DNA from: Gymnorhina tibicen
Taxonomy: Eukaryota; Chordata; Aves; Passeriformes; Artamidae
DNA length: 64,000 nucleotides
Direction of reading: 5' to 3'
NCBI GenBank assembly: GCA_013399875.1
Contig: VXAZ01007529.1
Span: 184,613 to 248,612 of the forward strand
Shown here: piece after piece, positions 47,674 to 58,590 of the stretch
Layout: every line of letters starts with the position of its first letter
Position numbering within the stretch: position 1 is the first letter of the stretch
Position numbers and translations under genes: made by a program
Notes under the pieces: model-generated
What the model was told of the DNA's origin: nothing
What the model saw: only the letters and a program-made list of their open reading frames with translations
Database searches by the model: none

Positions 47674-48769
47674 CTACTAAAACATCAGCAAACCCCACTG
47701 TTATTATCCTCCTGGAGGTGAGGGGTGAGTGGGTTCACACCTTTCTCAAGCACTGTTCAAGCTACCCACAGACCACTTGATCACTGTCTGCATCAATCAT
47801 GAGTCTCCCAGGTCTGTGTCTGGCAGCATCACTTACAGCTATGTCCATGGAAACCTTTATTACAGATATTCTGCAGCTAGGGGAATAGTGGCCAGAAAAA
47901 ACCTAGTTTTCCCTAGGTTTTATTTTTAGTTGTTTTGACACAGATGAGCGAAATGTGCAGTTGAGAAAAATATCTCAGTATATTTTTGCCCATACTTGAA
48001 TATACCCAGGGAACCTTGGGTACAGAGCTATCCTCATCTCCCACAGCAGCTCCCACCACAAGTATAACCTCTCAGGTTTTACAGTAATCACAGTATCTCA
48101 ATAGTATCACTGGGATTAATTACTTTCATTCCCATTTCACAGGTAGAAAAGTAGCTCTAAACAGCTGCATTCTTCTTTTACCTCAGGACTACTAAATGCA
48201 TTCTAGTTACAAAACAAACAGATCTTTCAACTGTGCTACTGAATCAGCTTCAGCAAACACACCTCAGACTAAAATGAACATGTTTTGTCTTTACTGGTGT
48301 GACATGCAGCAGCTACATGTTCACCAGTAATGCTGAAGTACAAAAAAAAAAAATTAAGTTAATTTTAGTAGCATAAACAAGCCCTTAATGTCTTTCCCAA
48401 ACTTATAAAGGCAATTCCCTTCAGAGTTAGGAACTGAACACAGGTTAGTGACATAACCACCGGACACTCCTTTATGACTAGCTGACCTCTGAGGAGAAAT
48501 CCTGCAAAATTTCCAAGAACCATCAGCTTTTCCTTGGTCTCAGCAGGACTCGAAGTCCTGAGCACTGGGAATGCCACAAACACAATCTGCACGATGCTGA
48601 AGCCTAGTTCTGATAAGACCACGGGTGTTGGCAACATTTTTATAAACCCTTTTGAAAAGCACAGTTTTATGTACATTGTACATCACTGGATTAGTTATGG
48701 TATATTTTTAATTACTATTGCAATAACATCTGGAGTCCCTGGTCAGGATCTGGCCTCGCTGCCCCCAAA
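47674..48769. other. Noncoding sequence
   Basis: No gene recognised. A 103-codon minus frame (48,365-48,676) has no known domain. Confidence 0.5.
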
Positions 48770-49320
48770 CTGTGTGAGACGCAACTTTTCTGTGTTGTAG
48801 TGAACAAGACCCCGCGGAATTCCTCACGTAAGGGGAGAGGAAGTGGGGACATGCTTCTGGCATCTGAGGCTGGCAGGCAACCAGGACGCTGTGGGATTGT
48901 CCGATGGGCGCGCGTCCAGTCAGGAGAAGGGCCACAGCACGAGGCTGCAGCTGAAAATAAAACCTTCTCCCAAGTCTGCTTTCGCACACGAGGTGAAGCG
49001 AGTCAGCTGCAGAGCAGGCACATGACACTTCTCCTGCTCCGTGACCTCAGTTAATCCAGCCTGCAGGTTCTCCGGGCAGGAGATGCTTGATAAGGGCAGG
49101 AGGGTTGGCCTTCCCTGCCGGGGAGCGACGGGAGCATCACTCAGTGCTCAGGGTCTGACAGTGCTCACGTCCAGGCATGAAGCAAGGCACCAGCCTCCCT
49201 CCCAAAAACTGAGAATCCAAGAGAAAAGACGGAGCGCCCGGCTTAAGAAAACAGGGCAGGGGAGGGGAAAGGCTGACGAGAGGAGGGGGTGTATTCCTGG
49301 ATGGAGATGGGAGCTCGATT
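48770..49320. promoter_or_regulatory. GC-rich patch with CpG cluster
   Basis: CpGs concentrate around 48,812 ('ccccgcggaattcctcacg') and 48,901-48,916 ('cgatgggcgcgcgtcc'), with more near 49,120-49,240. Frames are open on both strands (60-106 codons) because stops are rare. It could mark a small CpG-island promoter or an exon of an unannotated transcript. No clear TATA or splice signals define it. Confidence 0.25.
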
Positions 49321-51754
49321 CATAGATATGCCCTCGGGCAGTCTATACCAGCAAACACAGCAGTAAGCTGTACTTGTAAATATATATTTTCACTTACTCA
49401 AACTGTAAACAGTGATGACAGCTGGGAGAAGAGCAAAGATGGGTAGGAGGGAGGAGAAGAGAGATTTTTTTTTTTAATACCTCGGGAAGAAATAAATGTG
49501 TCAATCTCAGAACTGGTGAAAAAGTGCACTGGCATCAAACCAAAACCCAGCTCCTGTGTGACACATGCTGACAATCAAGGTTTGTTGTTTTTTCACTGGA
49601 GTATTTTCAGGTTAGGGCCAGATCCTCACAGTGATACAAACCAGTGGGATGACTCAGTGCTGTTAAACTACAGAAGATCTGGCCTTGTAGACAAAATTCA
49701 GATGCCTGTGTCATCAGAGAAAATGGACTTCCAAGGCCTTTAAATCCTTGTTCCTCAGATCCTGTGGATAATACTGTTAGATCTTACAATTCCACTGTAA
49801 TGATATTATCTTTCAAGTCATAGACTTCCTAAAGAAATCACATGAGATTCTCATTTTGTAACAAACACACCATACATCCCAGTCTTCCCAAATTCTGAGA
49901 AGGTTTTGATACAGAAAAATCTAATCAATTAAATTCAAATCGTGTGGAAGGAAAGCCTGTTCACTTCAAACAATTAAACAAATTGTGCTTCTAAACATTT
50001 TTTTGTTTGTTTATTTGTTTTAAAGTTCAAGTCAAATAAGCTGTTTTGATCTGTTGAACTAAACCCAAAATATTTTCAGATGATCAGCTTGTAAACTTTT
50101 TGACATTGACTCATGGTTTTTCTTACCAGATTCATGACTTTTAACTCTTTGAGGCTCCCTCGGCTTTTCTCAATTTTAAACAGTATTCAAACCCCAGTTA
50201 GGTTCTTTGTACCTGAGACAAGCTCCAGTGGTTTAAAGCATTTTCAACTCCTTGCAAGCAGAAAAATTCTAATACAAGTAACAGCAGTTTCTTCTGTACA
50301 CTTCAAATAACACCACCTCATCTTTGCAGGGCTCTAAGCATAAAAACTGTAGTAGAGATGTAAACCTCAATAGCTCCCTGATCATGTGCTCAATTTTCTG
50401 CATTCAAAGCCTGTCCTGCTTTGCCCACCTGAGCTAAAGTGTTCAGGGACTTCTCTGGAGTAAAAAAGTACCTGCTTAACAGCATGTGAAGGGGTGAGCT
50501 ATGTTTTGCAGCTCCTCTTTCCTCTGGAAGCTGTTGTGCAGAGATGGCAGAGAGGAAGGACATTTTGTATAGTTGCTCTTGCTGGAGGAGCCAGCAGGAG
50601 AAACTGGGGCTGTGGCAGAGGGAATGAAACAACAGTTGTGTGCTGCAGAGACCCAGAGGCTCCAAAAATGACAGTGGGGCAAAATCCAGAATTGTTTCTC
50701 CATGTCTCCATAGCCCATCTCACCCAATTCCCAGCGATTTCTGTAATACGTGAGTCTGATGTGGTGATACAGCCCGTGTGTCCAAGTCCCTCCTGATAAC
50801 TTTCAGCTTGGCCACTGCTGAGAGAGGATCTTAAGGTGTTTGACTTTCACCAGATGGCCAGAGAGAAAGGACGGAAGTGCTATTCTCCCTGAGGGAAGTC
50901 CAGCCAAGGCAGAGAATCTTGGAGCCACGGGTATCAGACAACCCACACAGAATAAAAACTTAAGAACATCCAAACTGCTGCCAGAGTTTTGGTTGCAGTT
51001 TGATTTTTAGGAAACCAAAGAATGTAACCACAAGTCACAACACAAAACAAAGTTCATTTTTGGTGCTACTCAAGGAAGTGTGCTGCTGCAGGAACCAGCA
51101 GGTCCAAACCCAGAAGCTTCTCTGGCCACTACTTACATTGGCTTCCTCCAGCCCAGCTCTGTCCCACCACGGGCCTCCTGTGCACCTCAGGCAGGTCAGC
51201 TTGTCTGTTTGGCAGACAGATTTTCACCTGCAAAACCGGAGTCACTGGAGCACAGTTCATCTTGATGGGAATATTGTAACAGTAAATACTCTACAGACAC
51301 CAAGCCACAAGTTTCCTGAAGCTGAGGAGAACAGAAGGGCTTGTCTAGAGCCACAATTTGGGCAGTTGCCTCTGCCAAAAAAGCTCTAACGGGATGACAG
51401 GACATGACAACAAAAAAGGGATTTCACCACCACCAGAGCCATGCCCTTTCCCAAGCATAAGTTGTACAACACAAGGACTTTGCAGCAGCACATCTGTGTC
51501 CATGCTGTACAGGTAAACCTCTGTCTGACAGAGATTTTTATTTAAAAAAACAAAATGGAAAACACTAGTGTAGGTCTGGCCTGGGCCTATAGGGTGTTTG
51601 CCAGGTGGAGTCCACCTGGAAACAACCAGATGTATAGGGAGATGGAGCTGCCTTCCACAATCAGAGACATTGAAAGAGTGAAGATCCATCCTTGACAGAC
51701 AGATTCAGAGAGTCTTCTGCCCATGTGGGTGTGTCAGAGGCAAGAGGAAGCGTG
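49321..51754. other. Noncoding sequence, no gene recognised
   Basis: Contains the old palindromic repeat listed separately; otherwise unique. Open frames of 60-129 codons have no known domains. Confidence 0.55.
49613..49688. repeat. Old palindromic (MITE-like) repeat relic
   Basis: Starts 'gggccagatcctcacagtga' and closes with 'agaagatctggcc'. The termini are inverted copies (ggccagatc/gatctggcc), as in an old, abundant amniote dispersed repeat I recall. The internal part is decayed. Confidence 0.5.
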
Positions 51755-52127
51755 GAATCACAGAATCATAGAGTTGATAAGGTTGGAAAAGGCCTCTGAG
51801 ATCACCAAATCCAACTGGTAACCCAGCTCCTCCATGGTCACCGCTAAACTGTGTCCTCGAGTGCCATATCCACACTTCCAGGGATGGTGACTCTACCACT
51901 TCCCTGGGCAATCTGTTCCAGTGCTTTACAACCCTTTCTGCAAATAATTTTTTCCTAATAGTGCAGTCCCTGACTGATGCTGCTTTACAGCAGTGCCTCT
52001 TTGATACAGGCTCAGCTAAAATTTCATGGTTGAGCTGGTGCAACTTTTCTATGTGATCCTTTCTAAATCGGTTTGTTTGATTTGTTTTTTCCACCAGGAG
52101 AACAAACAGAAGCTGAACTGATAGCAA
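51755..52127 (-). mobile_element. CR1 LINE fragment with decayed ORF2 tail
   Basis: The left part is a clear CR1 3' end in reverse ('gaatcacagaatcatagagt', 'gatggtgactctaccacttc', 'cctgggcaatctgttccagt'). The minus strand encodes 'RVVKHWNRLPREVVESPSLEV', a hallmark of the CR1 reverse-transcriptase C-terminus. Beyond about 51,962 the frame stays open to 52,127 but no longer resembles the common CR1 consensus, so the right boundary is uncertain. Confidence 0.85.
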
Positions 52128-52227
52128 GCAGATTAACCCAGTGAAAAGACATTGAGTCAGGGTTATGGGTTTGAGTATTTGAAGAATGTGAATATTGATA
52201 GAACAGAATCAGAGAGAGAGGGGGCCC

Positions 52228-52320
52228 TTCTTTTGTCACTTGTGCTTAGTTTGCACAAGTTTCACTTTATCAGCTGCAGTGGAGTTTCCCCCAGTCTAAA
52301 CCAGTGTTAGAGAAAGAGGT
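52228..52320. repeat. Possible old palindromic repeat relic
   Basis: 'gcagtggagtttcccccagt' and 'ctaaaccagtgttagagaaa' resemble the interior of the same amniote element ('tggagttac..ccagttta.accagtg'). No clean termini. Confidence 0.3.
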
Positions 52321-54216
52321 GAGGCACAGGGAACACCAACAGTGAGAATTTTTGAACTAGTGAACTGAACAATCTGGACCATATTTAAGCACATACATTT
52401 CATACACAGAAGACTGATGGGAAGGCATAAAGGAAAAAAAAAAAAAGCTTGTGAAGATGCTAAATGCAATTTATTCCAAGAAATAAGATCAAAGGAAGTG
52501 TTTGAGCAGGAAAAGATTTATGTTGTATGCAAAGCTTAAAAAAAACTTAGCAAAAACAAATCCTCTTTGGCATCTACTCCAGAGAATACCAACCAGGAAA
52601 ACAAGAAGATAATTAAGCTTCTGTGTTGCATTACTTTAAAAATTCACTTGAATGAAAGCAAGTAGTACAATAATGAACTGAGTCAGAGAGCACTGTTCAA
52701 TTAGAGGTAGAATTTAAGGGAGTTTATAAGAGCAACACTTAACAAAGAACGACTTGGTTGGGCTTATTGTTATGGAAAAGGGGAAAAAAAAGTTGTGGTG
52801 TGTTAAATGGCATTTATAAAATAGGAAGGTCTGATCAAACCAACCCAGATTAGTCCTCCACAGCAGTAAGACCTTAAAATTAGGTCAGGGGGATGAAAGG
52901 AGAGCTGAGTCTAAACAGTTTCGTACAGAGGCGATGTGACATATGGAACACGTTACAACTAAAGCAGGGAGCATGAATGTTTTCAGGAAAGAAAATGACA
53001 GGGCAGTCCATAAGGAAATTTACAACCATGGAAGCTTCAAAAGGAATACAATTCCTATTTATTTGTGTATTTATTTAGGGGAGTCAACCAGTGCCTGTGC
53101 TCAGAAGGGAAATGATGATAAGCATTATTTATTCTTCTTTCCACCTTCCTAATGATGGTGTTTGTGGGGTTTGGTTTGTTCCATCTTCATTGGGCTGCAG
53201 TTTTGCCTTCCCAGAACACGAAGGACAAGAGCTAATAACATTTTAAGGGCTACGTTCTTCAGGTTCAATGGTAATGGTTTTAAAACATTCATTCTTTGTA
53301 TTCTCTTCTGCTTTCACAAGGGGTTTTGTAAGTGAAGACTTTTCAGTGCAGAACAGTCCTTGAACAAATTGTTCCTCAGCCTCCCTGCTAAGTATCTCAG
53401 ATTCTGTCTCCTGAAGGAAAACATTGAACACTAATCCAGAACTTCAATTTCAAATCTTGAACCTGAGATCTTACTGTAGTATGAAAATTTCTCTTCAGTT
53501 AGAAACAAATTAAAGAAAACTGAGAGATCATTCATTGTCTTTATCCCATGCATAAAACTCTCTTTTTCACTGCCAAAAATTGCAGGTTAGGAAGAAGGCA
53601 ATGAAGTTACAATACATTTTTGTGGAGTGATAACTGCATTAAAGGCATTTCTTCCGTTAGAATGTAGACAAACTAGTCTCCTTTCTCGCAGTAATGCTAT
53701 TTTTTTTCTCCCACATAGCTGTAGACCAGCACAACCAGCTTCAGAGTCTAAGCTCAATATTATTCCCAAACTTAAGCAAAAGGAAAGAATTTGGAGAAAT
53801 GCTGCTCTTAGCCTCAGCTTGGTGATAGAGCACAGAAAAGAGGACAAGAAGATAATTTTGTTTTACCAGCTTGTTGCTCAGATATTTGTATACTCCTTCT
53901 TTCAATATTGTTAGAGATCTGCCATGGAAAGATCTTCCAAAAACAGTCACACTTTCTCCATCCAGGTAAATCTGAAGTAGCACCACGCAAGTCTACAGAG
54001 CTATTTTGAGTTATTTAAAGCCTATAAAATTATTTTAAGTCTATACAAGCAACTTTTAAGAAGAGGACACAGCGTTGTTTCTTAAACTCCTCCAGTTTAT
54101 TTGGATTCATGCTGATTATGAGCATTAACACCTGACCCATTCCCTATTGGATTTCCTCATAACAGCTTACCAGTACTGACATTAGCCGAAGAGAAAACCA
54201 AGCCAGCTCAGACTTT

Positions 54217-54297
54217 ATGCCAGATTATGACCTCAGTTTTATGCAACTCAGCCTGCAGTCGCCTGCTTTCTGCGTGACCAAAAGCAGAATTTGGCCT
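54217..54297. repeat. Old palindromic repeat relic
   Basis: Begins 'gccagattatgacctcagtt' and ends 'agcagaatttggcc'. Both ends match the expected termini of the element seen at 29.8 and 49.6 kb, which it resembles in length. Confidence 0.5.
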
Positions 54298-55240
54298 CGA
54301 GCTTTAATTTTTAAGAGTTGCATATACACAACTGTCTCCAAGCATAATACTATTTAATAATTTTAAATGGGAATAAATGCCCTTTTCAATTTTCCCTAAT
54401 TTCTAGCAGTCTAAAAATATGTGTCTTATCTTTGCTGGATAACTCTAGCAAAGTATTTTGCTTGTAAACCCAACTTCTGCACATGCCTTTGAGTTCCATG
54501 GTCCAGACAGTCTGAATCTCCCAGGCTTGACCTGCCAGGTTCTCTTCTGCTTTCCACCCACCTATAGCTCAATCAAAACTCTACTGGAGGTTTGACATCC
54601 CAAACTGTACCCTGATAGGAATGCTGACAAGAAAGAGGCCTTCCTGCCGCTGTCAAGGAAGACATTTCTGAGGCCTGAGGTGCTCTCAGCCAAAAGATGT
54701 TGGTTTAGGGTGAGATGATGGGAGCACAGGACAGAAAGAGGCTTGTGTGTGGTTTTATAGTTTCCTGGGAGGGCACAGGAGATAGCTCCTGAATATGTGT
54801 AGGTTTCCTATCAGTTCCAGCCACAGGAAAAGCTGCCTTCCATCAAAAAAGCTCTTTGCTCCTGCGTGTAGCTCAGCAAAGCTCTTTGTGTTCCCACTGT
54901 CAAAAAGGCCTGAGAAATTTTTATCCCCTTTACGTGCAGTTATCCCAAGATATTGACTGACCTCTCACCTTTTGTAAAGAGTTCCCCCATATGTTTGACT
55001 CCCCAAAGTTCCTAAGGATGTGATTGCTTTGTTTTGTTTTTGCAATGGGCTCCTTTCCATATTTTCTGGTAACAGACTGTGAGCAGGTTAGGAAGGCCCT
55101 TCACAGGTTTCAGGGAATGTGCTCCCCAGTTTTCCAGCACTAGTAATGTCCTATCTCATTTGAACACAGGCCTTTACCTCAGAATTTGCACAGGATGCAC
55201 TTGCTGCTCACCACACATTGCCAGTGCTGGTAGTCAGGAA

Positions 55241-55280
55241 TATAAAAGGGAGGGGGGACTGTTCCCCCCCCTCTTCCCCA
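55241..55280 (+). promoter_or_regulatory. TATA-like box next to a G/C hairpin
   Basis: 'tataaaagg' (55,241-55,249) runs into 'gaggggggactgttccccccc', a near-perfect G-run/C-run inverted repeat. The TATA word is close to consensus. No transcript was identified downstream. Confidence 0.3.
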
Positions 55281-56359
55281 GCTCTGCTCCCATGGCTGTT
55301 CAAGCTCAGCTTGCTCAGAGCAACTCTTCCTGCAGCCAGAGGAGCGGGGACTGCTCACCCAATACTCCCTGCTGAGAGGAAGTGGGTGGAGAGGGGATGC
55401 TGAGATGACAGAAGTGCAGAGAGCCCAAACTTCACCCCACTCTGCTTCCTCGCTCGCCAAAAGAGCTGGCTGGGAGCATGGGAGAGTAAACTGCTCCATG
55501 AAGGAAAAAAAAAAAAAAGGAAAGAAAAAAAAAGAGGATGAAGTAATTGACTTTTGTAGCAGAGCAAAGGGAGTGCAAGTGGCGGTGGAGGGAAGATAGG
55601 GAGGAACTGTGACTGACTCACAATATATTCAGTTCCCCGCTCCTGGGGAGATGCAGCTGTGCATCTCCCCTCGTATAGGCTGTAAAGTTACACCATCGTC
55701 CAAAGTAAGCATCCCTAATTCTCCTACTTCCTGAAGCACAACAGTGTTTGGCTCCTTTTTAATCAGGGATTTCTACTGTGCAAATTGAAGTCTAGGACCA
55801 GGCTTTTCCTATGTGCAGAATTAAAAATCCTTCCCTTGATTGTTTTGTCGGTTCCTGGGGAAAACTACTGAACTGTTACAGCCGATTTACATTGGCCTGA
55901 TCCTTTTTTAAAGCTCATTCCAAGTTATTCTTAATTCCTCAAGGCACCTGAGATGTTGTGCGTGAGCCAGCCACAGACACCTTTGGCAATGCTTTCCACA
56001 TCCTTTTTCCTCCCTCTGCTTGCTTCACAGTTACTTCTGACTTCACTTGAGTAAGGACTGTTTCCCTTTTCTACCACTTCAGTAGGAAGAAATATGGCAT
56101 GGAATTACTTCTGGTTTTGGCCAGCTTTGGTTAAGGCCAGCAGAGCTGGGGGAAAAAGCTGAAGGAAGAGGCTAATTCAGTGTGTAGAACTAACCTAGAC
56201 CAGCCCAGACCTCACGAGAGGAAGGTCTGAAGGCCCACTCTCCCATTTTCTTCCCATGTGAGCTTTGGCTTGTGTAACTTAGGAAAAGTCACACAACCTG
56301 CCTGGGTTTCACTTCCCAAACTATAAGACAACAGCAGCCCTCTCTTACCCTGTTACCTG
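55281..56359. other. Noncoding sequence
   Basis: Contains an A/G-rich run (55,504-55,534) and the perfect hairpin at 55,645; no gene recognised. Confidence 0.5.
55645..55670. repeat. Perfect 11-bp inverted repeat, 4-base loop
   Basis: Arms 'ggggagatgca' and 'tgcatctcccc' pair without mismatch around 'gctg'. A 26-nt DNA or RNA hairpin is possible. Confidence 0.97.
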
Positions 56360-56430
56360 ATGAGTTGGAACTAGATGATCCTTGAGGTCCCTTCCAACCC
56401 AAACCATTCCATGACTCTGTGATTCTGTGA
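56360..56430 (+). mobile_element. CR1 LINE 3' tail
   Basis: 'gagttggaactagatgatcc', 'cttccaacccaaaccattcc', then 'atgactctgtgattctgtga'. Only the last 70 bp are present; closely related to the tails at 28.9 and 34.4 kb. Confidence 0.95.
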
Positions 56431-57546
56431 ATTTTGGGGTGGTTAGATGTGAGTAGGACTCTTTTGTGAAATGTATAAAGCGTGCATCCAAAAAGAGGTG
56501 ACCAGAAGTATGCTAAAAAATTACTCTTTCCATTCCTGCTTCCCATACCCTGAGAATTACTTCAATCCTGCCCTTCTAGAATATAATCTTTCTCACAACC
56601 AGTATTTCTTCAGTAAAAAGTGTTTTTCTAAAAAGCCATACAAGTTACTGACTGTGTAAGGAGAGGTAAGGCCAGCTGTGGTACATCTCATTTGCCTCCC
56701 TCACATGCCCAGTTTAAGACTTTGCTTTTCTGTCAAATATCTGGAGATCATTTGCTTGGTGAGAGGCAACATGTGTTAAAGTACTCCCAGCTCTAAAATT
56801 CCCCTTTCAAGGATTTTTGGCAAGGGGAAGCAGGGAAGGCACTGTGTATCAACAGCAAAATGGCATCTGGATTGAAAGATAAGAAAAACCACCATGGTTT
56901 CCAAAAACCAAGGCCATTTTCAGATGGATTTTGGACCTGGCAGAGGTGCATGGCTTGCATTAGTACAAAGGCAGAACACAGAAATCATGCTTTGACTTTG
57001 GAAAGGCTTCTAGAGACCGTAATTTCCAAATTATCAGACATTTTGGATGCAAATTAGCAGAGTATTCAGCCCTGAGCTGAATGTGTGAGCAGTCTGCACT
57101 GCAGCAGGGCAACTCATAAACTCAAAAATCAGATATTCTGCTGGATCAGGACCAGAATACTCTCACCACCCTGGAGAATTAATCCCCAAATGTAGTCAAA
57201 CTCACGGCAAAGTGTGAACTGAGAGCTAAAACTGGAACACTTCCATGTCTCGAGGAGAGCTGCACACTGGAAATTTTACCCACATGCACATCGATGAACT
57301 GGGGGACTCCCAAGCAAAGCTCCTCTTCAGGCAGATTTTTACCAGGAAAAAAATTGCAGAGGAGCTGGATTTGCCAGAACGGTCCTTACCCTCAGGACAG
57401 GCCTATTGTGTAAACAATTTGCTACAAACTAATGCCAGCCAGCAGGATGACTTTTTTACTCTAAATGGGCAATGGTTTTTTGAAAGATTCAGATGCAATG
57501 GGAAAAAACGCAAGCCTGTTGTGGGCACACATTGTATTTGTGAGCT

Positions 57547-57580
57547 CTTCTCCGTAAGAAGGGCTTCTCCGTAAGAAGGA
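57547..57580 (+). repeat. 17-bp tandem duplication
   Basis: 'cttctccgtaagaaggg' is followed immediately by 'cttctccgtaagaagga'; one difference at the last base. Confidence 0.97.
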
Positions 57581-58024
57581 CTCAGTGTGCACCTGGGACC
57601 AGTTCTAGAAGAGCCCTCACAATTTCACTGGGAGAAGTTGTTGGTAGAGGTGATTTCTCCTATTAATCAGCTTGTTTAACTGGTCAGAACAAACAAGCTC
57701 TTTCTATGCAAAGCTCTTTTTAAAGTCTGACATCTTTTGCAAAGAAGCAAACTTCTAACATTTCCCCCCACCAAAACACTTGTGTTTTATCAGAAGTACA
57801 AGACTCCTTTTTCTCTGAGAATGAATTTAAAAACATCATTTTACGCTGGTTGTGAGCAAGCTACTGCACCAGTGCAAAGGGCATGGAAGAGACATTAATG
57901 ACACACAGCAATGCTAATTTCTCACTACGGTCCTGATGGAAACAATTCAGTTGCGTGCTCTGTGTATGTTAAAATAAGGACCAAACACCAGCTCTATGTA
58001 GTCACATTGCCCTCCCCTGCCTCC

Positions 58025-58115
58025 CTTATTGTGTAAAAGCTTTGTCCAATTAATGCTGATTTCAGTGAGTTCCTATTGGTGGTTTTAAAATATTTGGATC
58101 AGGCCTGGGATCCTT
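58025..58115. repeat. Possible old dispersed repeat relic
   Basis: 'gctgatttcagtgagttcct' and 'ggatcaggcc' resemble the interior and tail of old amniote repeats ('gacttcaatgggagtt..ggatcaggccc'). Weak. Confidence 0.25.
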
Positions 58116-58408
58116 TTCTTAAGAACGCTGCATCGGACACTTTGCACCTGCAAGCCTAACAAGACTTCTTTATCTGGGGGGTTCTGAACCTTTGAGGAAT
58201 AGGGAGAGGCAATTCCGAGAGCAGCCTTTGATTCATGGAGTGGCCATGGATGGATTTCTGCATGGATCCAGGGAAACCCAGAGTCACGGGCTTTGGAAAA
58301 GCAAACACAGGTGCAGTTTTGGGTGAAATGAAGCAGGTCTTCCCTGGCAAGGCTCAGTGCTCGGGACAAACTCCGGAGCAGCAATGCTGTTCCTTCTAAG
58401 CAATCTTA

Positions 58409-58590
58409 GCACTGGAAGGAGCTGCCCAGGGAGGCTGGGAGTCCCCATCCCTGGAGGCATCCAAGGAATGACGGGACGTGGCACTCAGTGCCCTGGGCTG
58501 GGTGACAAAGTGGTTGCCAGCCACAAGTTGGACTCAATGCTCCTAAAGGTCTTTTCCAGCCTTAATGATTTTGTGATTCAGTGATTCTAT
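58409..58590 (+). mobile_element. CR1 LINE 3' end
   Basis: 'cactggaaggagctgcccag', 'gagtccccatccctggaggc', 'gtggcactcagtgccctggg' and 'cttttccagccttaatgatt', ending 'ttgtgattcagtgattctat'. It is the plus-strand counterpart of the copies at 7.8 and 12.4 kb. Confidence 0.95.

Larger units (their letters stand above)
52128..55240. other. Noncoding sequence, no gene recognised
   Basis: AT-rich unique DNA with two old repeat relics, listed separately. Short frames only. Confidence 0.55.
56431..58408. other. Noncoding sequence, no gene recognised
   Basis: Includes a 109-codon plus frame (57,245-57,574) without known domains, whose end overlaps a recent 17-bp duplication, and an old repeat relic near 58.0 kb. 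Confidence 0.5.
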
